Shown here: piece after piece, positions 23,187 through 32,493 of the stretch
Layout of the letters: the number at the start of each line of letters is the position of its first letter
Numbering within the stretch: position 1 is the first letter of the stretch
Source of the DNA: Campylobacter blaseri
GTDB taxonomy: Bacteria; Campylobacterota; Campylobacteria; Campylobacterales; Campylobacteraceae
Reading direction: 5' to 3'
Length of the DNA stretch: 64,000 nt
NCBI RefSeq assembly: GCF_013201895.1
Contig: NZ_CP053841.1
Location: 1,612,001 to 1,676,000, forward strand
Made by a program: the position numbers and the translations under genes
Notes under the pieces: generated by a model
Database searches by the model: none
What the model was told of the DNA's origin: nothing
Seen by the model: only the letters and a program-made list of their open reading frames with translations

Positions 23187-24206
23187 TTAAAGTATTATTC
23201 CAAATTCATTTTTACTTACAACTTCGCCTATTATGGCAGAGTATTCATAGCCTTCACTTTTTAAATTATATAAGGCTTTAACCATATCTTTTTGCGAAAC
23301 TGCAATCAAAAGTCCCCCACTAGTTTGTGGGTCAGAATATATTATATCAAAATTTTTATTTGTAAATTTCTTAGTATATTGTAAATTTTTATATGCACCG
23401 GCTGGAACCAAGCCCAAACCAACTGACTTTTTAGCACTTTCCAAAATTGGAACACTATCAAGATATAATTTAATTGATATATTATCATTTAACATCTCAC
23501 TAATATGCCCTAAAAGCCCAAAGCCAGTTATATCAGTGCAAGCACTCACATTAACTTCTTTTAAAGCATTTACAGCGTAAAAATTCAAAGTTGCCATAAT
23601 AGAAGCAACCTCTTTTGTATCTTTAATATCTAGCATATTAGCTTTTATGGCTGTGCTTAGAACTCCTGTTCCTAAAGGTTTGGTTAAAATTAAAACATCT
23701 CCAATTTTCGCAGTATTATTACTCCAAAATTTACTAGGGTGAACTACTCCTGTAACACTTAATCCATAATACATCTCAGGCGTTTCAATGCTATGTCCAC
23801 CCACAAGTTTACCACCACACTCAACTACTTTACTTTTACCACCTTCTAAAATTTCAGTTAAAATACTATTGCCAAAATTGCAACTATCAAAGCCAATTAT
23901 GTTTAAAGCATTTATAACATTAGCACCCATTGCAAAAACATCACTTAATGAATTTGCAGCTGCTATTTGACCAAAAATATATGGATCATCAACAACAGGT
24001 GTTATAAAATCAAGAGTTTGCACTAATGCCAAATCATTACTAATTTTATATACACTAGCATCTTCATTGCTAGTCGTGCTAGAGAGTAAATTTTCACTCT
24101 TACTTAGCAGGGTTGAAACACTATTGTTAAGACCCTCCGGGTCTATTTTTGCAGCTCAACCAGCAGCTTTTACAAATTTAGTTAAGTTAAAATTTCTATA
24201 TTTCAA
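23187..24206 (-). CDS. selD: selenide, water dikinase (selenophosphate synthetase) containing selenocysteine
   Basis: SelD makes selenophosphate from selenide and ATP, the selenium donor for tRNA-Sec. The frame runs through an in-frame TGA (24156-24158) read as Sec17, in KAAGUAAKIDPEGL, exactly where other SelD proteins have the catalytic Cys or Sec. A GACCC/GGGTC hairpin with a three-base loop begins 13 bases after the UGA, consistent with a bacterial SECIS. The likely start is TTG at 24206, overlapping the yedF stop (TTGA), giving 339 residues. The ATP-binding GGHSIETPEMYYGLSVTG and C-terminal DPQTSGGLL motifs are intact. A naive gene call would start at 24032 and lose the active site. Confidence 0.93.
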
Positions 24207-24802
24207 AGTTTAATGGCCTCATATTTAGTAAGCATATCCATAACTTCATAAGCATTTGTAATCTTACCAATACTTAGTTTATCAACTATCTTATAAGCCT
24301 CCAAGCAACTTCCACAACTATAAATTTCAATGCCATTTGCCTCTAAATTTTTTAAAACTTGGTAGCTAACGTGAGATCTATCTGTGGTCATAAAAACAGC
24401 ATTATTAACACAAATTATAGCCTTTGGTTTGTTTTCAACATTTAAAATAGCACCTAAAAATTTTGAAAGTAAGTTTTTTCCAACTTCGCCACTTCCAGCT
24501 GTATCTTCATTTAAATAAATAATTTTTTCAGTCTTTGAATTTGGTGAAATTTGACAATTGTATTGTTCTGTTTCTTTGTTTTGTATTTCGTTTGTTTTTG
24601 TTATAACAAATATTAATTCACCACCATTTTCATTGGTTTCAAAACTAATGTTATTTGTATTTAAAAATCTTTTAATATTTTCTTTTGGAGCTATGTCGTT
24701 AACAATTACTTCAAGCATATCTCCAATTTTTAATTTCTCAAGAGCATCCTTAGTTCTTATAATAGGTTCAGGACACTCTAAATTTCTGCAATCAATTCTC
24801 AT
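24203..24802 (-). CDS. yedF: selenium metabolism protein YedF (TusA-DsrE fusion)
   Basis: The 199-residue protein has an N-terminal TusA-like domain with the CPEP motif (Cys10) and a C-terminal DsrE-like domain (about 95-199) carrying an SCGSCLEAY cysteine pair. YedF proteins co-occur with SelD and are thought to hand selenium to selenophosphate synthetase in the cytosol. The four-base overlap with selD (TTGA) points to coupled translation. It follows the ModE-like regulator and small gene on the same strand. Confidence 0.9.
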   Translation of the reverse strand: MRIDCRNLECPEPIIRTKDALEKLKIGDMLEVIVNDIAPKENIKRFLNTNNISFETNENGGELIFVITKTNEIQNKETEQYNCQISPNSKTEKIIYLNEDTAGSGEVGKNLLSKFLGAILNVENKPKAIICVNNAVFMTTDRSHVSYQVLKNLEANGIEIYSCGSCLEAYKIVDKLSIGKITNAYEVMDMLTKYEAIKL

Positions 24803-24876
24803 ATTTTTTCCTCATAAATAGCATCTTTGAAACTCAAAGCTTAATGCTATATTATAGCGAAAAAATATAAATCTTT

Positions 24877-25068
24877 TTATTGTTTGTTTATAAAATTATC
24901 CTCTATCCATTTAAGTGCCTCTTTTTCACTTGGAAATTTACCACTTTTTGCTACTTGATTTGCACCTTCATAAAATCTAATTCTAATTCCATCTTGAACA
25001 TTATCAACTTTAATTCTTGTTATTCTATCTGCGTTTAAATACACTCTATCGTTTAGTTTTATATACAT
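24877..25068 (-). CDS. small conserved-looking protein of unknown function
   Basis: This 63-residue soluble protein has a beta-strand-rich start (MYIKLNDRVYLNADRITRIKV) and a helical C-terminus (FPSEKEALKWIEDNF). Its ATG overlaps the TAA of the upstream ModE-like gene by one base, so it is translated from the same message. I do not recognise the family. Its position between the molybdate-type regulator and yedF suggests a helper role in formate dehydrogenase or selenium metabolism, but nothing in the sequence proves it. Confidence 0.7.
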   Translation of the reverse strand: MYIKLNDRVYLNADRITRIKVDNVQDGIRIRFYEGANQVAKSGKFPSEKEALKWIEDNFINKQ

Positions 25069-25796
25069 TATATTTCCTTTTTTAAAAATAGTTCTTTGAA
25101 CCTTTTGTTAGCAAACTCTTCTATATCTTTTTCAAGTTGCTTATAAGCGTCAATAAGCTCGTAAGCTCTTGGTTTAAGAGTTGTTCCAGCTTGTTCACCG
25201 CCACCTTGTCTTGTTTCAAAAAGATCATCATCTAGATTATTTTGTAAAATTTTTAAATGGTTCCAACATTTTTTATAGTTCATATCTAAAATTTCCGAAG
25301 CTGCTTTAATGCTTCCAGCTTGAGATATAACGTCTAAAACTTCAGTTTTACCTTTTCCAAAAAGAAGCTCGCCCTTAGAATTTTCTATCCATGTTTTAGT
25401 TTTTACAACCATAGTTTTACCCTTCTTTTCTTTAAAGCAACCTAATTTACAATACTTAACATCTATCTTATTTTTTTTCAATATTGCTCTAATTGTCTTA
25501 AAGCCTATTCCTTGTGCAGCATTTCTAGCATCCTCACAAAAAACCCTATCTTTTTCATCTATAAAAGGTTTTAGTTTTTCTAGTGCATTTTTGCTACTTG
25601 ATGCAATTTCTTTTTTATATTTTCCAAACTGACCTAGTTCACAACTTGCTATCTTAATCCCGATCTCATTAGCAATTTTTCCAATTTGCTCTATATCTAC
25701 ATCGAGTTTGTTAGCAATCTTAAAAGCAGCTCCACAATCTATCTTTTTTTCTTTAGTGCTAAATTTTTTAATGTTTTCTATAATTATTTCTCGCAT
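25068..25796 (-). CDS. ModE-like winged-helix transcriptional regulator
   Basis: The 242-residue protein carries a ModE/LysR-type winged helix at about residues 145-215 (VISQAGSIKAASEILDMNYKKCWNHLK, then a TRQGGGEQAGTTLKPRA wing), the signature of ModE DNA-binding domains. It lacks the C-terminal Mop (TOBE) molybdate-binding domains of E. coli ModE. Instead residues 1-125 hold two related helical modules, each opening with a Cys (21, 87) and closing with Cys-x-Leu-Gly-x-Phe (52-57, 116-121). It lies 3 bp from fdhD. In C. jejuni the gene at this place is called modE. It probably tunes Mo/W uptake or the fdh genes. Confidence 0.82.
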   Translation of the reverse strand: MREIIIENIKKFSTKEKKIDCGAAFKIANKLDVDIEQIGKIANEIGIKIASCELGQFGKYKKEIASSSKNALEKLKPFIDEKDRVFCEDARNAAQGIGFKTIRAILKKNKIDVKYCKLGCFKEKKGKTMVVKTKTWIENSKGELLFGKGKTEVLDVISQAGSIKAASEILDMNYKKCWNHLKILQNNLDDDLFETRQGGGEQAGTTLKPRAYELIDAYKQLEKDIEEFANKRFKELFLKKEI

Positions 25797-25799
25797 AAA

Positions 25800-26579
25800 C
25801 TACTCTATCCTTTCAGCTGCACTATAGATATTCATATTATTACCTCTAGCAAATCCACAAAGTGTTAGATTAAATTTTCTAGCAATTTCTACGCCTAGAT
25901 GTGTTGGTGCAGTTCTTGAAACAAGAACTGGAATTTGATGCATAACAACTTTAGCTACCATTTCAGAGCTAAGCCTACCACTTACCATTAAAAATGACTT
26001 ACTCAGATCAACATCTTTCATTCTAGCTTTTCCTACAGCCTTATCAATTGTGCTATGTTGTGCTATATCTTCCCCTATATAGAACTCTCTATCACTAACA
26101 TGAAGTTTTGCAGTATGAACGCAACCTGTTTGCTCATATAAATCGCATTGTGTATAAAAAGTAGCCATTCTTGAAAGAATTAATCCCCTGCTAAAAACTA
26201 CTGGATTGTCAATAATTTTTGCAGAAATTAAATTAGGATCAATATTGGCAGTCATACTTTTTCCACATCCACTTATAATTACACCTTCTGTCGTTAGTTT
26301 TTTTATACTATCTTCGTTTGCTTTAGCATCGATATAAACAGACTCTTCATCGTCTGAAAGTTCTATTTTATTAATATCATTAATATTTAAAATTATACCC
26401 TCGCTCATCAAATAACCTATCGCAAGAGGTTTTTGATCCACAGGTGTTGACATTATAGAACCAATTTTTTCTCCGTTTACAAAAATATTTAGCTGAATCT
26501 CTTTTACCAAAATGTCATCAGTAATAAATTTATCATGTCCTTTAATTTTTGTTATTTGTGTTGAAAAAATTGGTTCCAC
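25800..26579 (-). CDS. fdhD: formate dehydrogenase accessory sulfurtransferase FdhD
   Basis: FdhD passes sulfur to the molybdenum cofactor of formate dehydrogenase. The 259-residue length is normal. Seen are the early KPLAIGYLMSEGII segment, GVIISGCGKSM holding the conserved second Cys of the usual CxxC motif (the first position is Ile, not Cys), CVHTAKLH, the AQHSTIDKAVGKA loop and the C-terminal RTAPTHLGVEIARKFNLTLCGFARG. It sits 10 bp after fdhC, in the same operon. Confidence 0.93.
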   Translation of the reverse strand: MEPIFSTQITKIKGHDKFITDDILVKEIQLNIFVNGEKIGSIMSTPVDQKPLAIGYLMSEGIILNINDINKIELSDDEESVYIDAKANEDSIKKLTTEGVIISGCGKSMTANIDPNLISAKIIDNPVVFSRGLILSRMATFYTQCDLYEQTGCVHTAKLHVSDREFYIGEDIAQHSTIDKAVGKARMKDVDLSKSFLMVSGRLSSEMVAKVVMHQIPVLVSRTAPTHLGVEIARKFNLTLCGFARGNNMNIYSAAERIE

Positions 26580-26589
26580 TTTAATGCCT

Positions 26590-27543
26590 TTATATTAAAT
26601 TAGTATATTGGTTTTCAAAAACTGATTTTTGAATTTTACCTTTTTCAAGAAGCTCTTGATACCAATAATGATGAAGAATATAAACTTCTTCTTCTTCTTT
26701 ATATCCATTAATCATGGAGTGAATTGCACCCTTAATAGCAAAAGCAGCCATATAAATATGAACAAGTAAAAATACTGCACATGCAACGCCTAAAAGATTA
26801 TGCACTACTGCGGATATTCTTAAAAGGTCTATTTGAGAGATACCTAAAACTTCTGAGTTAACTCCTGGTATTGGAAAATCTATAAAATACATAATAGCAC
26901 CAGTTATTATCATAGCAAACCCGCCTAAAGTACAAACCCAAAACCAAGCTTTTTGACCAAAGTTAAATTTACCTGCTGGAATTGGCTTTTTATCTTTTGA
27001 CAAATATCCTCCAACCATTATAGCCCATCTAATGTCATAAACAGCTGGAAGCATTCTTTTTGCCCAAAATAAAAACATTGGTATTATAACAATCGCCCAC
27101 ATAACAGTTGCTATTAAGTGCAAATATTGCATAATTTTTACAAAAGCGCCACCACCAAAAGTATCTCCAAACATTATAATGACACCAGTTGGAACTAAAA
27201 TGACCCATGCCACAGCAGCTATAGCATGAACCAATCTTTCGATGACATTAAAAGCATAAACCTTTCCATGATCATGAGAAAATATTTTAGGTCCTACTAT
27301 TGCATAATGAACAGCAAAAGCAGCTATAACGCCTGCTATTGCTACAGCAGCTAGCATTGCAAAATAACCATTAGCTTGCCAAGTCACAAAAAATTCAGTG
27401 AAAAAACTATCATAATATTTTGGTATATTTGTAGCTCTTCCTTCTGCCCAAACTAAACTATCGTGTTGAATTTGGCTTATAAAGTCGCTATTTGTAGCAA
27501 ATAAGCCTGTAAAACAGCATAAAAATAATAAAATTTTTTTCAT
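26590..27543 (-). CDS. fdhC: formate dehydrogenase cytochrome b subunit
   Basis: FdhC is the membrane di-heme cytochrome b that takes electrons from FdhB to menaquinone. The 317-residue protein has an N-terminal signal-like segment (1-17), a periplasmic stretch, then about four membrane helices (near 60-80, 110-130, 145-165, 195-260). The histidines in RLVHAIAAVAWVILVPTG, YLHLIATVMW and VVHNLLGVACAVFLLVHIYM are likely heme ligands. A strong hairpin lies between fdhB and this gene, so its dose may be set separately. The C-terminus EEEVYILHHYWYQELLEKG is typical of epsilonproteobacterial FdhC. Confidence 0.93.
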   Translation of the reverse strand: MKKILLFLCCFTGLFATNSDFISQIQHDSLVWAEGRATNIPKYYDSFFTEFFVTWQANGYFAMLAAVAIAGVIAAFAVHYAIVGPKIFSHDHGKVYAFNVIERLVHAIAAVAWVILVPTGVIIMFGDTFGGGAFVKIMQYLHLIATVMWAIVIIPMFLFWAKRMLPAVYDIRWAIMVGGYLSKDKKPIPAGKFNFGQKAWFWVCTLGGFAMIITGAIMYFIDFPIPGVNSEVLGISQIDLLRISAVVHNLLGVACAVFLLVHIYMAAFAIKGAIHSMINGYKEEEEVYILHHYWYQELLEKGKIQKSVFENQYTNLI

Positions 27544-27577
27544 AAATATCCTTCTAAAAAATTTCTAGTATAGATTA

Positions 27578-27611
27578 TATAGCATACAAGCTTAAAAATT
27601 TGTATGCTATA
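27578..27611 (-). terminator. mid-operon hairpin between fdhB and fdhC
   Basis: A 12-bp perfect stem (TATAGCATACAA / TTGTATGCTATA) with a short A/T loop in the 76-bp gap. It is either a partial terminator or an RNA processing/stability site. Confidence 0.65.
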
Positions 27612-27619
27612 AATTCAGT

Positions 27620-28222
27620 CTACCATTTTTGTCCCGGATATTCTTCCAATGTTTCCATAGGAGTTTTACTGTATCCACGAGCAACTACTCTTTCTCTATA
27701 AATTCTATCTACCTCTTGACTATCGCCAACAAGCAGTGCTTTAGTAGAACACATAGCTGCACATAAAGGAACTCTACCTTCTGAGATTCTATTTTGTCCA
27801 TATTTATGAAACTCCTCAACTGAGTTTGTTTCTTCTGGACCACCTGCACACATAGTGCATTTGTCCATAGCTCCTTTTGGCATAAACGCTTTTCCTCTTG
27901 GGAATTGCGGCGCACCAAATGGGCATGCATACAAGCAGTATCCACAGCCAATACAAGTATCCTTATCATGAAGAACTATCGCATCTTCTCTTATATAAAA
28001 ACAATTTACTGGACATACTTGAGCACAAGGAGCATCAGTACAATGCATACAAGCAAGAGAAGTTGAAAATTCCTCCCCTGGCTTTCCTTCATTTAAAGTT
28101 ATAACTCTTCTTCTTCTAACATCTAAAGGCATTTCATGCCCTAGATCGCAAGCTATAGAGCAACCATCACAATCGATACATCTTTCCAAATCGCATAAAA
28201 ATTTCATTCTAACTGTTGACAT
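27620..28222 (-). CDS. fdhB: formate dehydrogenase iron-sulfur subunit
   Basis: This is a 200-residue ferredoxin-type subunit that wires FdhA to FdhC. Four [4Fe-4S] motifs are visible: CERCIDCDGCSIACD near residue 12, CMHCTDAPCAQVCP near 58, CIGCGYCLYACP near 90, and a split set CTMCAG ... CAAMCSTKAL. It has no signal peptide and would be exported with FdhA through the Tat system. It lies 11 bp downstream of fdhA. A paralogue lies at 62016. Confidence 0.95.
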   Translation of the reverse strand: MSTVRMKFLCDLERCIDCDGCSIACDLGHEMPLDVRRRRVITLNEGKPGEEFSTSLACMHCTDAPCAQVCPVNCFYIREDAIVLHDKDTCIGCGYCLYACPFGAPQFPRGKAFMPKGAMDKCTMCAGGPEETNSVEEFHKYGQNRISEGRVPLCAAMCSTKALLVGDSQEVDRIYRERVVARGYSKTPMETLEEYPGQKW

Positions 28223-28233
28223 TACCTACCCCC

Positions 28234-31056
28234 TTATGCTTTCTCTATGCGGCATAAACCGCCTTTTGTTTCAGGAATTTGAGTGACAATATCATAACCA
28301 TAATTAGTTACTGTGTTTGCACTTTCACCTATTGCATATGGCCTTGTTCCATCAGGAAAATTACCTGACATATCAACACCTTGCATAATACCTGTAAAAT
28401 GGAATGGTAAAAATACCATATCTTTTGAAACTGAATGGGTAAATCTTGCTTTAACTTTTATCTTAGTTCCTTCAGGAGAATGAACCCAAATCATATCGCC
28501 ATCTTTAATAGCATACTTAGCTGCCAATTCAGGATTAATATCACAAAACATCTCTGGAGTTAATCTTGCAAGATGTGCACTTGCTCTGTTTTCCATACCA
28601 GCACCATTCATATTAACAAGTCTTGCAGTTACTAAATTTATAGGAAACTCTTTACTATAGTTTTTCTCTAGCTGGAGACTCTTATATTTTGTATCAACTC
28701 TCCAGTGATTTGGTTTGTCATCAAAACTTGGGTATTTTTCTGCTAAATCATGTCTTTGGCTATGAAGTGGCTCTCTATGAAGTGGAATTTGATCAACAAA
28801 TTGCCAAACTCTAGCTCTAGCTCTTGCATTTCCATAAGGAACTATGCCGTGCTCTATACATTTTTTAAGTATAATTCCGCTATTGTCAACCTTCCAATTA
28901 GCTCCCATTTTATCTTTTTCTTCTTCTGTCAAGGTAATACCTAAAACCTCTTCAATATTGGCTTTTGTAATTTCAGGATATCCCTCATTTATAGAGCCAT
29001 CTTTTGGAGCTGATCCATATGCTGCTAATTGATTAACACCATTATGCTCTAGTCCAAATCTGTTTCTAAAGCCCATTCCACCTTCCATGAAAGACTTGCT
29101 TATATCATATAAATTTGGACTTCCTGGATGTTCTTCACTCCAACATGGCCAAGGCAATCCATAATATTCACCTTCGCACTCCCCAAAGCCCATTAGAGTT
29201 TTGTGATCAAATTTATCCCAATTATCTGTGTGTTTTTTAATTCTTTCTGGAGTAACCCCTGTTAATCCTATAGTTTTCATAATTCTAGCTATCTCTCTAG
29301 TTGCATCTTCAGGCCAAGTAAAGTTACCATTTTCATCTTGCATAGATCTAGTAAGTTCATCATAAAAACCAAGTCTTTTCGCAAGTTCAAATAATAAATC
29401 TTGATCTTTCATGCATTCAAAAAGAGGTTCAACTACTTGATATCTCCACTGCGTAGATCTATTTGTTGCAACAACACTACCTGAGTTCTCATATTGTGTT
29501 GCAGCAGGAAGTAAGAAAACATTATCTTTTTTATCGGTTATCACAGCAGCTTCATTAACAAATGGGTCTGATAAAACAAGAAGCTCAAGCTTATCTAGTG
29601 CCTCTTTTACTTTTACCTGTTGTGCAATTGATGTGATTCCATTCCCTATAACAACAAGTGCTTTTAGACTATCTCCATTTGAGTTATGCGTTTTATCGTT
29701 TCCATCTTTTCCATTTAGAACACCTGCCCACCATCTTGCAAGTGTAAAGCCTTTTTTATGCATCCACTCAGGACTATAAAATCTACTTTGTAGCCATTCA
29801 AAATCAACTTTCCAGTTTTTAGCAAACCATCTCCAACTACCTTCAGCTAATCCGTAATAACCTGGTAAACTATCAGCTAGACAGCCCATATCAGTTGCAC
29901 CTTGAACATTATCATGGCCTCTTAGTATGTTAGTTCCACCGCCTTCTACACCCATGTTTCCAAGAGCTAATTGTAAAATTGGAGCAATTCTAGTATTTGA
30001 TGAACCTATAGTATGCTGAGTAAGACCCATAGCCCAAACAAGTGATCCTGGTCTATTTTTAGCATATACTTCAGTTATCTCTATAAGAGTCTCTTTTTTT
30101 ACACCAGTTACATTTTCTACAACCTCTGGAGTCCATTTAAGAGCCTCTTCTTTAATGCTTTCCATATCATAAACTCTATCGCGTATAAACTCTTTGTCTT
30201 CCCAACCATTTTTAAATATCAAATGAAGCATTCCATATATAAATGCTATATCTGTACCTGGTCTAATTTGTGCATAATAGTGAGCTTTTGCTGCAGTATG
30301 TGTAAATCTTGGATCTACAACTATTATCTTAGCTCCATTTTCTTTAGCTTTTAAGAAATGCTGGAAACCAACTGGATGACAAACTGCTGGATTTGCACCA
30401 AAAATAATAATAGCCTTAGACATTTGCATGTCATTAAGTGAGTTTGTCATAGCGCCATAACCCCATGTATTCGCCACACCGGCGACTGTTGTGCTATGTC
30501 AAATTCTTGCTTGGTGATCTATATTATTTGTTCCATAAAATGCTGCAAATTTTCTTATGTAATAAGCTATCTCATTACTAACCTTTGCAGAGCCCATAAA
30601 TTGAACCTGATCAGGGTTTTCTTTTTGATATTTATTTAATTGTTCGCCAATTCTATCAAGTGCCTCTTTATAGCTAATTCTTTTCCACTCACCGTTTTCT
30701 TTTACCATTGGGTATTTTAAACGGTTTGTTGAACGAAGCAAACCAACCATATCGGCACCCTTACAGCAGTGGCCTCCTAGGCTAACAGGGTGATCTTGTG
30801 CTGGTTCTTGTCTTACCCAGATACCATCTTGAACTTCAGCAATTATACCGCACCCTACCGAACATGCTGTACAGATTGTTTTAACTTTTTTTGCATTTGG
30901 ATATGGGTTTTTTACTTCCGCATCCGTAGCTTCTCTTGTTGCATTGGCTGATGCTATAACTCCGCCAGCACCAACTGCGCTAGACAAAGCTGCCATTTTT
31001 AAAAAAGACCTTCGTCCAATCTTTGAACTTAAAGGTCTTCTGCTAACTTGTGACAT
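28234..31056 (-). CDS. fdhA: formate dehydrogenase catalytic subunit, selenocysteine-containing
   Basis: FdhA oxidises formate to CO2 in the periplasm using bis-MGD molybdenum or tungsten. The gene contains an in-frame TGA (30499-30501) read as Sec186 in HQARIUHSTTVAG, the expected metal-ligand position. A CGCC/GGCG hairpin with a GGTGT loop begins 15 bases after it, a good bacterial SECIS. The full length is 940 residues. The N-terminus has a Tat signal (GRRSFLKMAALSS, residues 13-25), then a CTACSVGCG...C [4Fe-4S] motif. The C-terminal molydopterin-binding domain is intact. Automated calls split it into two pieces. Confidence 0.96.
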
Positions 31057-31085
31057 ATTTTTCCTTTCTATAATAATTATTTAAA

Positions 31086-31268
31086 CTATTTAGCATTTCT
31101 GTAATAAAGATCCCAATCTGGGGTTCTTTTATATAAAACCTCTTTTTTCTTACCGCTATCTTTTTTAAGATTTTCTGGCGTTGTAGCAAATGACATAGTT
31201 GCTAATCCCACAACACCAGCACTTCCAATAGCAGTTTTCTTCAAAAATTCTCTTCTTTTAGAATTCAT
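31086..31268 (-). CDS. small Tat-signal protein of the formate dehydrogenase operon
   Basis: This is a 60-residue protein, most of which is a twin-arginine signal: KRREFLKKTAIGSAGVVGLA, followed by about 35 charged residues ending TPDWDLYYRNAK. A homologue precedes fdhA in other Campylobacter genomes. It may be a tiny exported or membrane-held subunit or assembly factor of FdhABC. It overlaps the chaperone gene by four bases and lies 29 bp before fdhA. Confidence 0.85.
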   Translation of the reverse strand: MNSKRREFLKKTAIGSAGVVGLATMSFATTPENLKKDSGKKKEVLYKRTPDWDLYYRNAK

Positions 31269-31972
31269 TCTTGCACTCCTTTGTTTTTTCTTGCTTTGTT
31301 TTTAGCTCTCCTGGCAGCTTCAGATCTTGATAATCCATCAGCTACCTTAATAGCACTATTAGACTCTATAGTAGTCACTTCGTAATAAGCTCTTTCAAAC
31401 TCAAAAAAGCTAACCATCAAATTAACAATATCTTTATAAAAATTTGATTTCTCATGTAAATAAATGGCATTTAAAAACTCATCAATGAATACATTTAAAT
31501 AGTTTACAAAAAGTTCTTCTGCATACTCCTCGTATTTCTCATTTCCATCTATGCATTGCTCTATAAATTTACTCATTATCGTAAATATAAAGCCAAAATT
31601 ATCCTCCAGCTCAACATACTTAGACTCATCTCGCCTTATTGTAGTTTTTGCTAATATTCGCTTGATTGCAACACATGCCACCCCTGTTTCATAACCCTCA
31701 TCATAATAACTAATAGTTGTTCTAACTGGATTTGGTGGTGCATGAAATATATCATCATATTCCTTTGAAAGATTGGAATAATCTTCATTGATGCTTTCAA
31801 CTAAATTTCTTAATGCAATCTCGCTATTGCTATCTAAAGGCGATTGAAGCATTAATTTTAGCCCGTCAATAAGACCATAGAATCTATCATCATCATAGCT
31901 AAAACAAAAAAGCTTAGAGAGTACTGAGTAGTATAACAATCTTGCTTTTTCTACATTTTTTTTGTCTATCAT
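31265..31972 (-). CDS. TorD/DmsD-like chaperone for formate dehydrogenase
   Basis: This is a 235-residue all-helical cytosolic protein of the TorD family, which bind Tat signals of molybdoenzymes and hold them for cofactor loading. Seen are LLYYSVLSKLFCFSYDDDRFY near the start, YDDIFHAPPNPVRTTISYYDEG (the family's E/D-xxxLF-P-P-xS-Y block), and a basic C-terminus (SRSEAARRAKNKARKNKG) unusual for the family. I chose ATG at 31972 because AAGG lies eight bases upstream; a GTG at 31996 in the same frame has no such site. It is first in the fdh operon. Confidence 0.85.
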   Translation of the reverse strand: MIDKKNVEKARLLYYSVLSKLFCFSYDDDRFYGLIDGLKLMLQSPLDSNSEIALRNLVESINEDYSNLSKEYDDIFHAPPNPVRTTISYYDEGYETGVACVAIKRILAKTTIRRDESKYVELEDNFGFIFTIMSKFIEQCIDGNEKYEEYAEELFVNYLNVFIDEFLNAIYLHEKSNFYKDIVNLMVSFFEFERAYYEVTTIESNSAIKVADGLSRSEAARRAKNKARKNKGVQE

Positions 31973-31996
31973 TTGCAACCTTGAGATTTTTATCAC

Positions 31997-32493
31997 ATGT
32001 AAATTTACTACAACTTCACTTAGTGAGGATATAAAATTACTAATTAGTTTAAAAAATAAAGAATTCTATAAATATGTATATTTTGCATATTATTCCTAAA
32101 ATCATATATTAACTTTTTAAAATTCATATTTATTAGTACTTTTTAATATTCTAACTTTTTTATCTTATAATTTTATATTAATTTTATAATTTTATATTAA
32201 TTTAAAAAATTAATCAAATTTACTTATTTTCTTAATTTATTCTTAATAAACCAGATTTTTTAATTAAAACTTAGTTTTAATCTCCATTATATGGGGTTTT
32301 CAATACAGGGTGTTTTTGTTTTTAAATATCAACTTGACTGCTTTTAGCTATGTTTTAATTACCTAATTAAATACATATGGCACAAAAAGACACAAAGGCA
32401 ATTTGCTTAACCACAAACTGTCTTTATACCGAATGTTTAAGCATATAGTATATATTATTCTCAATAATTTTATAATGAAATTTTGGTTCGTTT
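31997..32493. other. gene-free region upstream of the fdh operon
   Basis: About 500 bp, very AT-rich, and likely to hold the fdh promoter. A short tandem repeat of about 18 bp (TTATAATTTTATATTAAT twice) lies at 32164-32203. No riboswitch or known operator was recognised. Confidence 0.5.

Noticed and set aside
24033-24206. selD appears truncated at its N-terminus
   Set aside because: The frame continues upstream through a UGA at the catalytic position to a TTG start.
30478-30501. fdhA looks split into two genes by a stop codon
   Set aside because: The stop is UGA at the known selenocysteine position, with a SECIS-like hairpin and tRNA-Sec in the same window.
32164-32203. Short ~18-bp tandem repeat upstream of the fdh operon as an operator
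   Set aside because: Composed only of A/T runs; can arise by chance in such DNA, with no known regulator motif.
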